A stretch of 64,000 nucleotides of DNA from Peptococcaceae bacterium UBA5767 (GCA_002418765.1 DIET01000015.1:5910-69909), one strand, 5' to 3'; shown: positions 7,995-16,993, counted from the stretch's first letter. A program made the numbers and translations. Notes: generated from the letters alone by a model not told the origin.

Positions 7995-9110
7995 ATGAAA
8001 CTATGGCATAGTTTCTCCAAAGAGCTGATTCTTTCCTCGAAAAGCTGGTACTTCTATATCGAACTGGTGATGGCCATCATCCTTTTGCTTATTCTCCTAT
8101 TTGTGGTGCCGGAGGATTTCGACAGCAAAGGTAAGGAGTATATTTATCTTGATCTGCCGCAGGTTGTACAGGAAAGATACGCCAAGAATTTGCTGGAGGA
8201 GGATCTTGATGAGATTACTGAACAGGCAGAGGTGAAGGCTGGCGGCAGTGTTTTTAAAGCCAGACTGTATGAAACGGAGGAATCCAAAATTTATCTGCTC
8301 GACAGTTTGGATGCGCTCATGGCCATTTCCAAGTCTGAAAGTGTACCTGCAGTGCATGTTCGTGCAAATGAAGACAATCAGGTCATACATACCTATTATC
8401 TGCAAGGATATGAAACCGTAAAGCTCAAGAATCTGCTCATGGTATATCACAATCGGCTGGCCGCGCATGACGTGATTGAGGAGTATGCAGAGAACATTCC
8501 GATCAGGAGTCTTTATCAGGGGGAAGAAGCATTCAATGACAGAGAGAATCTGATCCCGGTATTTCTAACCTTCAATGGAAGCCTTATGAGCCTGTTTATC
8601 ATTGCGGCCTATATTTTCCTTGATAAAAGTGAAGGGATCATCAAAGCCTACGCCGTCACTGCGTCTTCTGTCTGGCATTATCTTCTTAGTAAAATCGGGG
8701 TGATCACCCTTACCAGCATAGTCACATCGTTCATCATCACGGTCCCTGTGATGGGATTGCAACCGAATTATGCTGCTCTTGTGCTGTTCCTCGTGACGTC
8801 GGGATTTTTCGTAGCCTCTCTTGGGCTGCTTCTTACAAGCTATTACAAGGACATCGTGGAGTCATTTGGGGCGATGTACATTGTAATATTGATCATGGTC
8901 ATGCCCAATATTTCCTACTTCACACCCAGCTGGAGTCCAGATTGGGTCAAAATAATCCCTAGCTATGTAATGTTGCAGAGTTTCAAGGAGATCATCTCTG
9001 TAAATGGAAACATGTCATATGTATTGGTGGCTTCTCTTGCCTTTGCTGTGTTGGGCTTGGATATCTTTGTTCTGGCGAATCACAGATTCAAAAAGACTTT
9101 GTCTCTATGA
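7995..9110 (+). CDS. ABC-2 type transporter permease (first)
   Basis: A 371-residue membrane protein with the ABC-2 layout: one N-terminal membrane helix (about residues 21-41), a large outside domain of about 150 residues, and five helices in the C-terminal half (from about residue 193, 'FNGSLMSLFIIAAYIFL', to the end). It begins immediately after the stop of the ATPase gene and ends 13 bases before a second permease, so the exporter is a heterodimer of two permeases plus an ATPase dimer. It acts in the cytoplasmic membrane. Substrate not determinable. Confidence 0.85.
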   Translation: MKLWHSFSKELILSSKSWYFYIELVMAIILLLILLFVVPEDFDSKGKEYIYLDLPQVVQERYAKNLLEEDLDEITEQAEVKAGGSVFKARLYETEESKIYLLDSLDALMAISKSESVPAVHVRANEDNQVIHTYYLQGYETVKLKNLLMVYHNRLAAHDVIEEYAENIPIRSLYQGEEAFNDRENLIPVFLTFNGSLMSLFIIAAYIFLDKSEGIIKAYAVTASSVWHYLLSKIGVITLTSIVTSFIITVPVMGLQPNYAALVLFLVTSGFFVASLGLLLTSYYKDIVESFGAMYIVILIMVMPNISYFTPSWSPDWVKIIPSYVMLQSFKEIISVNGNMSYVLVASLAFAVLGLDIFVLANHRFKKTLSL

Positions 9111-9123
9111 AGGAGTGTGCTAG

Positions 9124-10128
9124 ATGATCAAAAAGATACTCTTACTATTTCAGAGGGATCTGAAAGTCAGCGTAAGAAATTTCATTACCCTGTATATCCT
9201 TGTTGTCCCAGTGATTTTTGCTGTCGTGATCAATATCTTTTCCCCTGGGATCAATGATACTACGGTGGAAATTGTGCTGTTGGAAGGGGAGAATCCAGAA
9301 CAGGTCGAATACTTCAAGCAGTTTGCCAATGTTACATTGTTGGAAACCATCGAAGCTGTGGAAGAGCGGGTTCGAAAAAGGGACCATATCATAGGGGTGC
9401 TCCCCGATGGCAGCCAGGAATACTTTATTCTGACTCAGGGCAATGAGCCGGATTATATAGTGGATTACGTAAAAAATCTCACCGCCTTTGATCATTATGG
9501 CATTGGGACAGAGGACTCAACAGCAGAGATAGTCGACTATGGTAGAGATATTCCTCCTCTCAAGAAGCTCATGGTCAATACGGCGATGATTTTTACCTCA
9601 ATCTTGGGAGGTATGATCATTGCACTGAACATAGTGGAAGAAAAAACTGACAATACGATCAGTGCGATACACTTGTCACCCGTCTCCAGGATGGGATTTA
9701 TTGCCGGCAAAAGCTTAATGGGGGTCTTTGTTCCCGTGGTGAGCGCCTTTTTGATTCTAACCATAACAGGCTTTAGAAATATCAACTATTTCCATGCCTT
9801 CTTGATGATAGTGACCTCAAGCATCATCAGCATCCTGATTGGCTTCATAGAAGGAATCAACAATGATGATGTCATGAATGCCGCCGGCAACATGAAGCTG
9901 CTGTTTCTGCCTCTATTTGGATGCATTGCTGGGGAAGAGCTTCTGGCGGACAAATGGCAGTTTCTGTTTTACTGGATACCATTTTATTGGACCTACAAAG
10001 GAAATGATCTTGTACTGTCAAACAGCGGTTCATGGCTCGATATCATCAAATATGCAGGCATTGTACTAGGAATCAGTATTATCGTTTTTTTGGTATTGGC
10101 ACCAAGAATAAGAAAAGGACTGGAGTAA
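9124..10128 (+). CDS. ABC-2 type transporter permease (second)
   Basis: A 334-residue permease with the same architecture as the preceding one: a first helix at about residues 20-40 ('NFITLYILVVPVIFAVVI'), an outside domain of about 110 residues, then five to six helices including 'MIFTSILGGMIIALNIVEE' and the conserved 'EEKTDNTISAIHLSPVSR' cytoplasmic loop that is typical of ABC-2 proteins. AGGAGTGTGC precedes the ATG. With the ATPase and adaptor it forms one export operon. A small membrane protein gene follows 62 bases later. Confidence 0.87.
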   Translation: MIKKILLLFQRDLKVSVRNFITLYILVVPVIFAVVINIFSPGINDTTVEIVLLEGENPEQVEYFKQFANVTLLETIEAVEERVRKRDHIIGVLPDGSQEYFILTQGNEPDYIVDYVKNLTAFDHYGIGTEDSTAEIVDYGRDIPPLKKLMVNTAMIFTSILGGMIIALNIVEEKTDNTISAIHLSPVSRMGFIAGKSLMGVFVPVVSAFLILTITGFRNINYFHAFLMIVTSSIISILIGFIEGINNDDVMNAAGNMKLLFLPLFGCIAGEELLADKWQFLFYWIPFYWTYKGNDLVLSNSGSWLDIIKYAGIVLGISIIVFLVLAPRIRKGLE

Positions 10129-10190
10129 TCGAGGAACAAAAAAACAGCGGCCACATTATTCGTTTGGTTATGAAAACGTAAAGGGAGGAA

Positions 10191-10394
10191 ATGAAGATGA
10201 AATTTTGGGGCGTTTTGGCAATCGTATATGCAGCAGTCGTCGTCGTGATTGCGGTGATCAAGCCGGTAAAGATCTGGAATATCAAAAAAATTGAATTCTT
10301 TAGAAAAGTATTGGGAGATAAAGGGACAGAAATCTTCTTCTACATTTGGGCAGTGATTTTTCTGGTTTTGGGTGTCTGGCTGCTTGCAAGCTGA
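10191..10394 (+). CDS. small two-helix membrane protein
   Basis: A 67-residue protein with two predicted membrane helices ('VLAIVYAAVVVVIAVI' and 'IFFYIWAVIFLVLGVWLLA') joined by a basic loop. GGGAGG is placed just upstream of the first ATG (a second ATG two codons later would have better spacing). It lies at the end of the exporter operon and may be an accessory subunit; I know no named family for it. Confidence 0.65.
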   Translation: MKMKFWGVLAIVYAAVVVVIAVIKPVKIWNIKKIEFFRKVLGDKGTEIFFYIWAVIFLVLGVWLLAS

Positions 10395-10527
10395 TTGTCA
10401 GTCCAAATGGATGGAATAAGGATGATTTGTGGGCTGACGATAGGATTTGTTTTACAGGATTCTTTGTGAGAATGCCCGGGAACAATGATAGCAAGAATGC
10501 ATCATGCAAATTCTTTGGTCGTGTGTT

Positions 10528-10581
10528 GACCACCTTGGTCTGTATTATACTGAATTTGGCATAATACGGACCTAGGTGGTC
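10528..10581. repeat. long imperfect inverted repeat (about 20-bp arms)
   Basis: The arms begin GACCACCTTGGTC and end GACCTAGGTGGTC, with complementary TATTAT/ATAATA inner parts and a short central loop (TGAATTTG). Only two or three mismatches are seen. No T-run follows on either strand, so it is not a standard terminator. Confidence 0.7.
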
Positions 10582-10665
10582 ATTCCCTATGCCCTGGATG
10601 TTCCAACAAGACAATATTGAATCGAGCCATCATTGGTACATTGACTATGGTCGTGGTGTGAGTCT

Positions 10666-10693
10666 TTGCTTTGCGTTGTTTCTATACTATGAT
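10666..10693 (+). promoter_or_regulatory. candidate promoter for the hydrolase gene
   Basis: TTGCTT (10666-10671), 16-base spacer, TATGAT (10688-10693), 42 bases before the start codon. The -35 matches the consensus in four of six positions. Confidence 0.35.
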
Positions 10694-10734
10694 GTGTGTC
10701 TGTAGTGAATCAAAAGGAGTGAGGGGAACGATCA

Positions 10735-11439
10735 ATGAAAAAGCGACTGAGAATAGCACTGATTGGGATTGTATCACTGATCATAATATTGAGTGCGATA
10801 TTCCTTATTTATGCATCAGATTACTATAGAGCTGATGATGTGGCGAATGCAGTGATGCAAAAGGAAGTCAGTCTGAGTGTTCAGGACAACTTTTTGGTTT
10901 TGTCCCCAGATACACCCACAGACACCGCAATGATTTTTTATCCTGGGGCCAAAGTAGAGTATTTTTCATATTTGCCCATTCTGGAAAAAATCAAACAGAG
11001 TAGTGGCATCATGTGCATACTTGTTAAGATGCCTTTCAATATGGCGATCTTTGATAAAAACGCGGCCGATGAAATTGTGGAGCAGTTCCCGGATATAAAA
11101 AGCTGGTATATGGCAGGACATTCCATGGGTGGTGCTATGGCCAGCGATTATGCGTCAAGGCACCAGGACAAGATAAAGGGATTGATTTTGCTGGGTGCTT
11201 ATCTCTATGGAGATTATCCGGCTGACAATACTTTGACCGTGTACGGATCCTTCAATACCAGTGTAGCCGAGAAAATCGATTATACAGAGAACATTGTGGT
11301 GATAGAAGGCGGGAACCATGCCCAGTTTGGTAATTATGGAAAACAAAAAGGTGATCTCGACGCCACGATTTCCAGAGAAGAACAACAGAACATGGCAGTG
11401 GAAGCCATCAAGGCATTCATAGAAAAAATGAATGACTGA
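10735..11439 (+). CDS. membrane-anchored alpha/beta hydrolase
   Basis: A 234-residue alpha/beta-hydrolase-fold protein of the 'alpha/beta hydrolase 5' type. It starts with a signal-anchor helix (residues about 7-27, 'IALIGIVSLIIILSAIFLIYA' region), so the enzyme probably faces outside. The nucleophile elbow is GHSMGG with Ser130; His195 in 'GGNHAQFGNYG' is the likely catalytic base and the acid should lie between. The 'FYPGAKVEYFSYLPIL' segment fits the oxyanion region. GAGGGG precedes the start by 8 bases. Substrate unknown (esters or lipids are possible). It opens a long run of small plus-strand genes. Confidence 0.82.
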   Translation: MKKRLRIALIGIVSLIIILSAIFLIYASDYYRADDVANAVMQKEVSLSVQDNFLVLSPDTPTDTAMIFYPGAKVEYFSYLPILEKIKQSSGIMCILVKMPFNMAIFDKNAADEIVEQFPDIKSWYMAGHSMGGAMASDYASRHQDKIKGLILLGAYLYGDYPADNTLTVYGSFNTSVAEKIDYTENIVVIEGGNHAQFGNYGKQKGDLDATISREEQQNMAVEAIKAFIEKMND

Positions 11440-11478
11440 GCTCATCTGCCGGTTTGTTCGTCGAGAGGGGGCTAGCCG

Positions 11479-11892
11479 ATGCAGAATACAGAAAAAGACA
11501 CCAAGCCAAACAGGTTCTTAGTACTGCTTTTGAGCGCAATTGTAATCATTTATGGTTTGTTCATCATGGCCATTCCCATATGCAAAACGGTGAGTTTGTC
11601 TGGCTTGGATCCTCAGCGTTTTCATTTTTTGCTTATATTGTACATCGCTCTTTTTCTTCCCAGCATGCTATATGGCATTGGTGCGTTAAGAACAAGAAAC
11701 GGGGAATATGTGATCATTCCAGCTGTTTTTCTTTTGATCGCTGAGTATTATTTTTTTCATGATTACGCAACCTGGATAGCTTCAGATGCCAATGCTGCGA
11801 TTGGATTGGTCATCATACCCGTGTATCTCATGCTTATCTTAGGATTATCCTACGGTATTGCGTTCATTTTTTTAAAAATACGCAAAAGGTGA
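11479..11892 (+). CDS. membrane protein of unknown function (four helices)
   Basis: A 137-residue protein with about four membrane helices ('VLLLSAIVIIYGLFIMAIPI', 'FHFLLILYIALFLPSMLYGIG', 'VIIPAVFLLIAEYYFF', 'IGLVIIPVYLMLILGLSYGIAF'). The cytoplasmic ends are basic. GAGGGGG precedes the ATG by about 7 bases. It follows the hydrolase gene by 39 bases and may be co-transcribed. I do not recognise a family. Confidence 0.6.
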   Translation: MQNTEKDTKPNRFLVLLLSAIVIIYGLFIMAIPICKTVSLSGLDPQRFHFLLILYIALFLPSMLYGIGALRTRNGEYVIIPAVFLLIAEYYFFHDYATWIASDANAAIGLVIIPVYLMLILGLSYGIAFIFLKIRKR

Positions 11893-11983
11893 CTGCTTCA
11901 ATCTATTGTATTTGTACCAGACACAGTTGCCTTGCCAGGATAGCTGTCCGGGACGAACATCACTGGTATCGAAAGGAGAAACA

Positions 11984-12358
11984 ATGCCGCAAGCGACAGC
12001 CAGCACTATAGATGAATATATCTTACAATTTCCTGCTGCTGTTCAAGATATTCTTCGCAAGCTAAGACAGGTGATCAGCGAGGCTGCGCCTGATGCAGAA
12101 GAACGAATGAGCTATCAGATGCCCACTTTTTATTTGCATGGCAACCTGGTGCATTTTGCCGCCTACAAGAATCATATTGGCTTTTACCCGGCGCCATCGG
12201 GCATTGAAGCCTTTAGAGATGAATTAGCGATCTATAAGGGGGCAAAAGGTTCTGTACAGTTTCCTCTCCATGAGCCCATACCGTATGCTCTGATCAAGGA
12301 AATTGTTTTGTTTCGAGTGGAAGAAAATATGGGTAGAAAAACAAGCGATAGGAAATGA
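11984..12358 (+). CDS. DUF1801/YdhG-like protein
   Basis: A 124-residue cytoplasmic protein of the DUF1801 (YdhG_co) family, related to Bacillus YdhG, which has been called an iron chaperone (Fra-like). Typical features are 'TIDEYILQFPAAVQDILRKL', 'APDAEERMSYQMPTFYLHGN', 'HIGFYP' and the C-terminal 'GSVQFPLHEPIPYALIKEIV' (20 residues). ATG 11984 is chosen because AAAGGAG lies 7 bases before it; the open frame extends upstream to 11906 without a site. It may help handle iron, but this is by family analogy only. Confidence 0.85.
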   Translation: MPQATASTIDEYILQFPAAVQDILRKLRQVISEAAPDAEERMSYQMPTFYLHGNLVHFAAYKNHIGFYPAPSGIEAFRDELAIYKGAKGSVQFPLHEPIPYALIKEIVLFRVEENMGRKTSDRK

Positions 12359-12386
12359 TGAAGCTTAGAACGCAGGAGGGATTGGT

Positions 12387-12953
12387 ATGGATAAGGAAAG
12401 AACAACTCTTTCAGGCGAGGAGCGTGACCGATTGCTGGAAAGCATGGAAGTACGCTTTGCGGCCAATATGGTTCGCCATAAAGGGATCATGTGGGAAAAT
12501 GTAAAAAAGAAATTGGTAGCGAATGAAAAAAAATTGAGGGTATTGTATGCCATGGAAGCAACGGGTGGCGAGCCTGATGTGGTCTTTTATGATAATCAGC
12601 AGGATACATATCTTTTTATGGATTGCTCCCCGGAAAGTCCTAAAGGGCGCAGAAATGTTTGTTATGACTGGGAAGCCTTAGAAGGCAGAAAAGAAAACAA
12701 ACCACATCATAACGCCATGGGTATGGCCTTAGAAATGGGTATGGAGATGCTGACAGAAGAGCAGTACAGGGAGTTGCAGAAAATTGGTGAATTTGATTTA
12801 AAAACCTCCAGTTGGGTAAAGACACCGGCTCACATTCGGAAGTTGGGTGCAGCCATATTTTGTGATCGGCGCTATGATACCGTATTTGTCTATCACAATA
12901 GTGCAGAGTCCTATTACGGTGTGAGAGGTTTTCGCGGTTGCATCACGGTCTGA
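12387..12953 (+). CDS. DUF4256 family protein
   Basis: A 188-residue cytoplasmic protein. The sequence along its whole length ('GGEPDVVFYDNQ', 'YLFMDCSPESPKGRRNVCYD', 'HHNAMGMALEMGMEML', 'TSSWVKTPAHIRKLGAAIF') fits the DUF4256 family, whose function is unknown. GGAGGGATT precedes the ATG. It lies 28 bases after the DUF1801 gene and 91 bases before a DUF3795 gene, consistent with a shared transcript. No catalytic motif is evident. Confidence 0.85.
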   Translation: MDKERTTLSGEERDRLLESMEVRFAANMVRHKGIMWENVKKKLVANEKKLRVLYAMEATGGEPDVVFYDNQQDTYLFMDCSPESPKGRRNVCYDWEALEGRKENKPHHNAMGMALEMGMEMLTEEQYRELQKIGEFDLKTSSWVKTPAHIRKLGAAIFCDRRYDTVFVYHNSAESYYGVRGFRGCITV

Positions 12954-13044
12954 TGCCATGTAAGAAATCAGGATGAATGGAAGAAGGCGTATAGGTCTTT
13001 TTCAGGAAGAATATGTGATCATGGGCATGAAAAGGAGCTGCATG

Positions 13045-13551
13045 ATGAACGCGAAAGAACGAAAACAAGAAAAGACAGGCAATATGAAAAAAGAATTGAT
13101 GGCTCCTTGTGGTATGAACTGCCGTTTGTGTGTTGCCTATCAGTACAAAGAAATGAATATCAATAAACATGGGTTCCATAGGACATATTGTCCCGGGTGT
13201 ATCCCCAGAGGAAAAAATTGTACGCACATGAAGGATGTGTGTGATCGACTGGGAAGCGGGCGTGTTCGATTTTGTTTTGAATGTGATGATTATCCCTGCA
13301 AACGGTTGAAAGCATTGGATAAGCGTTATCGTACCAAATATCATATGAGTATGATTCACAATCTTGATTTTATCAAAGAAAACGGATTGGTGTCTTTCCT
13401 GGAAAATGAAGAAAAAAAGTGGATATGTCCCACGTGCGGCGGTGTGATTTGCTGTCACAATGGATTGTGCTTGCATTGTCAGCTTGATATTTTGCTCAAG
13501 AATAGAAAATACCGGTGGAATGAGGAAAATAATCATGGAATCACTGAATGA
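13045..13551 (+). CDS. DUF3795 Cys-rich protein (first copy)
   Basis: A 168-residue cysteine-rich protein. The DUF3795 core is 'CGMNCRLCVAY...CPGCIPRGKNCTHMKDVC' followed by 'FCFECDDYPCKRLKALDKRY', and near the C-terminus there is a second metal-binding knuckle set 'CPTCGGVICCHNGLCLHC' (18 residues). The cysteines suggest zinc or Fe-S binding; the function of the family is not known. ATG 13045 is chosen for AAAGGAG 7 bases upstream; ATG 13084 is an alternative. Its last 17 bases overlap the next gene, implying coupled translation. A second, shorter DUF3795 gene lies at 15657. Confidence 0.82.
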   Translation: MNAKERKQEKTGNMKKELMAPCGMNCRLCVAYQYKEMNINKHGFHRTYCPGCIPRGKNCTHMKDVCDRLGSGRVRFCFECDDYPCKRLKALDKRYRTKYHMSMIHNLDFIKENGLVSFLENEEKKWICPTCGGVICCHNGLCLHCQLDILLKNRKYRWNEENNHGITE

Positions 13552-14023
13552 TTGTATCAAGGAATATACGGTGCAGTTGCAAAAAGGACAGATCCAGAAA
13601 GCCTATAAGGGTATTATGTCCTTTATGTCAGAGCTCAAAAACGACATGCAGAGCAAGTATCCAGCGTATGTTTCCAGTGCACTATATTTTGGCTATATGG
13701 ATATGACTTACTTCGCTTTTACACCCTTCACGTTAAAGAAGAGAAAATTTAAAATTGCTGTCGTCTATTTGCATGAAGAAAACAAGCTGGAAGTTTGGTT
13801 GGGAGGCAGCAACAGAAGGATACAGGCTGAATACATTGCACTATTGCAAAACAAAGATATCGGAGATTATGCACTCTCACAGATGAAGCCGGGTTTGGAC
13901 TCGATTGTGGCGTGGACGCTTGTTCATCAGCCCGATTTTGATCAGGCGGATGAGGTAAAAGAAATCGTTGAGCGAAATGTCATCGCATTTGCCAACAGAA
14001 TGGTGTCCATACTTGGTGAATAA
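13535..14023 (+). CDS. uncharacterised DUF7000-like protein
   Basis: A 162-residue cytoplasmic protein without membrane segments. Conserved-looking parts are 'AYKGIMSFMSEL', 'ALYFGYMDMTYFAFTP' and 'VYLHEENKLEVWLGGSNR'. I recall this sequence type as DUF7000, but the assignment is from memory and should be treated as moderate. Start ATG 13535 has GAGGAAA upstream and overlaps the end of the DUF3795 gene by 17 bases; a longer upstream open frame is just the overlap. Function unknown. Confidence 0.7.
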   Translation: MESLNDCIKEYTVQLQKGQIQKAYKGIMSFMSELKNDMQSKYPAYVSSALYFGYMDMTYFAFTPFTLKKRKFKIAVVYLHEENKLEVWLGGSNRRIQAEYIALLQNKDIGDYALSQMKPGLDSIVAWTLVHQPDFDQADEVKEIVERNVIAFANRMVSILGE

Positions 14024-14100
14024 CGAAAGTATAAATGCCAGTATCACTGGCAATGGATTCTCCTAAGGGCTAAAGGTTCGGAACAAGGAAGGAAAGAGGT

Positions 14101-14628
14101 ATGCCGAAAACGCGAAAAATGTTGGGTTATGAGAATGTTCCTTGTTTGCGACCGCTGATGACACTGATGGAAACGCAGAGCAAAGTAACGCTGGCGCATT
14201 GGTCGACTGATTATGCGCAGAACGTGATATATCCCTTGTGGAGCAAGTATGAGCCAGATGATCGGCGTCCTCAACAGGCGTTGGATGCGGCACGGGCATG
14301 GCTGTCTGGAACCATCAAATTAACACAGGCAAAAAAAACGATTCTAGCATGTCATGCGGCAGCCCGCGAAGCAGAAGAAAGTCCTGTTGCACAAGCAGCG
14401 GCAAGAGCAATCGCCCAGTGTGCTTCCACGATTCACGCCGCAAAACACAGTATGGGACTGGTGCTTTATGGCGCATTGGCTGTCGCATACGATAAGCTTG
14501 GCACGACTGCTCCCTGGGAAAGGATAGAGCAATGTGCAGCGGATGAGTGTGAGCGTATGTATGAAGCATTGCGTTCCATGGCCGTCAGTGAGGAGCCAAA
14601 CCCTGTGAAAATAAAATGGACTGGCTGA
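14101..14628 (+). CDS. putative immunity protein (Imm-5-like)
   Basis: A 175-residue helical protein similar to the 'putative immunity protein' (Imm-5-like) family. Diagnostic pieces are 'DDRRPQQALDAARAWLSGTI', 'KLTQAKKTILACHAAAREAE' and 'AAARAIAQCASTIHAAKHSM' (20 residues each). In polymorphic toxin systems such proteins neutralise a toxin, but many copies, like this one, stand alone with no toxin gene next to them, so the role is uncertain. AGGAAGGAAAGAGGT precedes the ATG. Confidence 0.75.
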   Translation: MPKTRKMLGYENVPCLRPLMTLMETQSKVTLAHWSTDYAQNVIYPLWSKYEPDDRRPQQALDAARAWLSGTIKLTQAKKTILACHAAAREAEESPVAQAAARAIAQCASTIHAAKHSMGLVLYGALAVAYDKLGTTAPWERIEQCAADECERMYEALRSMAVSEEPNPVKIKWTG

Positions 14629-14799
14629 TGCCTGGGGAAATTCTCATAGGATTTTGTTGTCCCCATATTGATCTGTCAGAACCCAGTAGAGGCCGGTCTT
14701 CTGCATGTTCCATCAACCAGAATAAGCTGGAAACACGATGTGCTTGTTCTCCATGCGAGTCAGCATCAAGAAGGTAAATTTAATTTTGGAGGTACTTAC

Positions 14800-15561
14800 A
14801 TGCGAAAAATACTTCAAAACAAAGACTTGAGAATCAGTCTCATCTTTACACCCATTGGACTTGTTGCGAGCATATATGTGGCCTGGTATCAGGTCTCCAT
14901 GTTTAATGACGCGATCATGCAACAAATACTTTCACAACTGGGCTCCATAGAGGCACTCGTTGTGATTGCAGCGTTGCAGGGTGCATTGCTCACCTTTGCA
15001 GCCACCTTTTTAGGTTTGAAAATAGCCAGAAAAGTTCATTTGAAGCTCAACTTTCTCTTAGATAGAAAAGCACTGTTTTTGGCAACGTGCATTGCATTGG
15101 TTGCAGCCTTCATCATAGTAGGGTCGGATCGTTTTATTTTTGCTCATTATCTTACAAACAGCATCACGAACTATGCTTTTTCTCCCGTATACCTGATCGC
15201 GGGTATTTTATACGGGGGCATTGTCGAAGAAATTTTGCTCAGGTTGTTGGTCATGTCTCTTTTTGTACTCATATTATGGAAACTCTTTACGAGAGACAAG
15301 GATAGCAGGCAGATACCCAACGGGATTTTTATTGCTGCGATTGTTCTTGCTGCCTTGTTGTTTGCCGCAGGACATATTCCGTTTACGGCCCAGGCGATTG
15401 GCTTATCCGTGCCGATCATCATAAGAGCCTTTGTGTTAAATGGATTGGGAGGTATTGGGTTTGGTTATTTGTATTGGAAAAAAGGCTTGGCTTATGCCAT
15501 GTATGCGCATGCCATGACCCATGTATTTATGCAGGTCATCTTTATGCCAGCTTTTTTCTAA
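14800..15561 (+). CDS. CPBP-family intramembrane metalloprotease
   Basis: A 253-residue multi-helix membrane protein with the three CPBP (CAAX protease / bacteriocin-processing) motifs: EExxxR in 'GGIVEEILLRLLVMS', FxxxH in 'LLFAAGHIPF', and a third His in 'AMYAHAMTHVFMQ'. These residues bind zinc in the Rce1-type fold. Start ATG 14800 has GGAGGT 6 bases upstream; the longer upstream frame lacks support. Substrate unknown; some members give bacteriocin self-immunity or cleave anti-sigma factors. Confidence 0.87.
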   Translation: MRKILQNKDLRISLIFTPIGLVASIYVAWYQVSMFNDAIMQQILSQLGSIEALVVIAALQGALLTFAATFLGLKIARKVHLKLNFLLDRKALFLATCIALVAAFIIVGSDRFIFAHYLTNSITNYAFSPVYLIAGILYGGIVEEILLRLLVMSLFVLILWKLFTRDKDSRQIPNGIFIAAIVLAALLFAAGHIPFTAQAIGLSVPIIIRAFVLNGLGGIGFGYLYWKKGLAYAMYAHAMTHVFMQVIFMPAFF

Positions 15562-15656
15562 CATGGGCAAACGAGCATCATGCGACATTCACAAAATAAA
15601 CAACTGGATGCATGGATCATGGGGTGAGTAGGCCAAGGTGGACCGGGGGTGGCAAG

Positions 15657-16214
15657 GTGAGAAATTTTACAAGAGACAACTTACTCTTTTCGCTTTGTGG
15701 TCTGCATTGCGGATTGTGTGTCATGCATGTGGGAGGGTATTGTCCAGGTTGTGGCGGCGGTCCAGGCAATCAATCTTGCGCCATTGCACGATGCAGTTTA
15801 GCGCATGACAACGTTGCCTATTGTTTTCAATGCAAGGAATATCCTTGCAGCAGGTACGAAAACATAGAGGCCTATGATTCTTTTATTACGCATCAGCGGC
15901 AGTTAAGCGATATGGCAAGAGCAAAAGCCATAGGATTAGATGCTTACAATAAAGAACAGGATAGTAAGGTTGCAATCCTGCAAGAATTACTATCAAATTA
16001 TAATGATGGGCGAAGAAAAACCTTTTATTGCATTGCTGTCAATCTCTTGCCTTTGGAGGATTTGGAAAGCGCCATGAAACAATTGTCTGCCAACAGCGTG
16101 ATCTATCGTCTAGCACCAAAAGAAAAAGCTGATGAGGTGACATCGGTCTTTTTGAATCTTGCCAAGCAGCAAGGACTAGTACTCAAGCTCCGTAAAAAAC
16201 CGGTTAAAAAATAA
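15657..16214 (+). CDS. DUF3795 Cys-rich protein (second copy)
   Basis: A 185-residue protein with the DUF3795 cysteine pattern 'CGLHCGLCVMHVGGYCPGC', 'SCAIARCSL' and 'YCFQCKEYPCSRYENIEAYD' (20 residues). The rest of the protein ('LAKQQGLVLKLRKKP' end) is helical and lacks the extra C-terminal knuckles of the copy at 13045. GTG 15657 is preferred since GGGGGT lies about 6 bases before it; ATG 15612 is a weaker alternative. Probably metal-binding; function unknown. The two copies are not near-identical, so this is not a recent duplication. Confidence 0.78.
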   Translation: MRNFTRDNLLFSLCGLHCGLCVMHVGGYCPGCGGGPGNQSCAIARCSLAHDNVAYCFQCKEYPCSRYENIEAYDSFITHQRQLSDMARAKAIGLDAYNKEQDSKVAILQELLSNYNDGRRKTFYCIAVNLLPLEDLESAMKQLSANSVIYRLAPKEKADEVTSVFLNLAKQQGLVLKLRKKPVKK

Positions 16215-16314
16215 CCCAGAAGCACCTAGGAGTCCAGGAGAGACGTTTTTTGGCAATATGATTTTAAAATTGGAAGAAATAAAGGGGAAGAAGTTATTTT
16301 TTCCCCATAAGCCC

Positions 16315-16357
16315 CAGGCATGAGTGAAAACCCATTTTGGGATGGCCTGTGTTTTTT
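16315..16357 (+). terminator. possible terminator after the DUF3795 gene
   Basis: CAGGC and GCCTG arms (with a bulged G and an AT/AT extension) enclose a 20-base loop and are followed by TGTGTTTTTT. Confidence 0.45.
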
Positions 16358-16413
16358 CTTTGATGCGAGGTGTGATGCATCTTACCATGCTTATGATTAA
16401 GGAGGGGTTCCTC

Positions 16414-16884
16414 ATGAGAAGATATGAAAGCGCCATCACAGATAATGAAAAGATCAAAGAAATAATTTTGTCTTGTCATTGCTGCAGATTGGGTTTTTGC
16501 GACAACAACAAGGTCTATATTGTCCCATTGCATTTTGGTTATCGAGAAACAGAAAATAGCAGAATTTTCTATTTTCATGGGGCGAAAGAAGGAAAAAAAG
16601 TAGAGCTCATCAAGAAAAATCGATATGCTGGTTTTGAACTTGATACCAACTATCAAATTCATGAAGCAGAAACAGCTTGTTATTTTTCTGCACGCTATCA
16701 AAGTGTGATAGGCAGCGGTGCGATAGCCATCATCGAAGATTCTGAAGAAAAGAAAGAGGCATTGCAGTCGATCATGGAACACAATTCGGACAGGGATGAT
16801 TGGATATTTTCGCAAGGAATGCTGGATACGGTTTGTGTGTTCAAGCTGATTGTCGAGGAAATGACCTATAAGGATCATGCCTGA
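16414..16884 (+). CDS. NimA-like pyridoxamine 5'-phosphate oxidase-fold flavoprotein
   Basis: A 156-residue split-barrel protein of the pyridoxamine-phosphate-oxidase-related group, close to 5-nitroimidazole resistance (Nim) proteins. Typical parts are the start 'MRRYESAITDNEKIKEII', 'CRLGFCDNNKVYIVPLHFGY', 'FYFHGAKEGKKVELIKKN' and 'YFSARYQSVIGSGAIAII'. Nim-type proteins bind FMN or heme and reduce nitro groups, but most copies have no proven activity. AAGGAGGGG lies about 6 bases before ATG 16414. Confidence 0.85.
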   Translation: MRRYESAITDNEKIKEIILSCHCCRLGFCDNNKVYIVPLHFGYRETENSRIFYFHGAKEGKKVELIKKNRYAGFELDTNYQIHEAETACYFSARYQSVIGSGAIAIIEDSEEKKEALQSIMEHNSDRDDWIFSQGMLDTVCVFKLIVEEMTYKDHA

Positions 16885-16993
16885 TCGTGTTTCCATGCAT
16901 CGATTATGATGATCATGGGGTATATGGTGCTAAGATGCTGAAGGATTGGTAAAGTGACATATCAAACGATAGAAAGAGATATGGAGGTCTTTT

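Larger units (their letters stand above)
10395..10734. other. intergenic region with a long inverted repeat
   Basis: A 340-base gap without a supported gene. It holds a 54-base imperfect inverted repeat (10528-10581) and a possible promoter near 10666-10693. Confidence 0.5.

Noticed and set aside
14101..14628. Toxin-immunity locus
   Set aside because: The Imm-5-like protein has no toxin, secretion or repeat-containing gene beside it.
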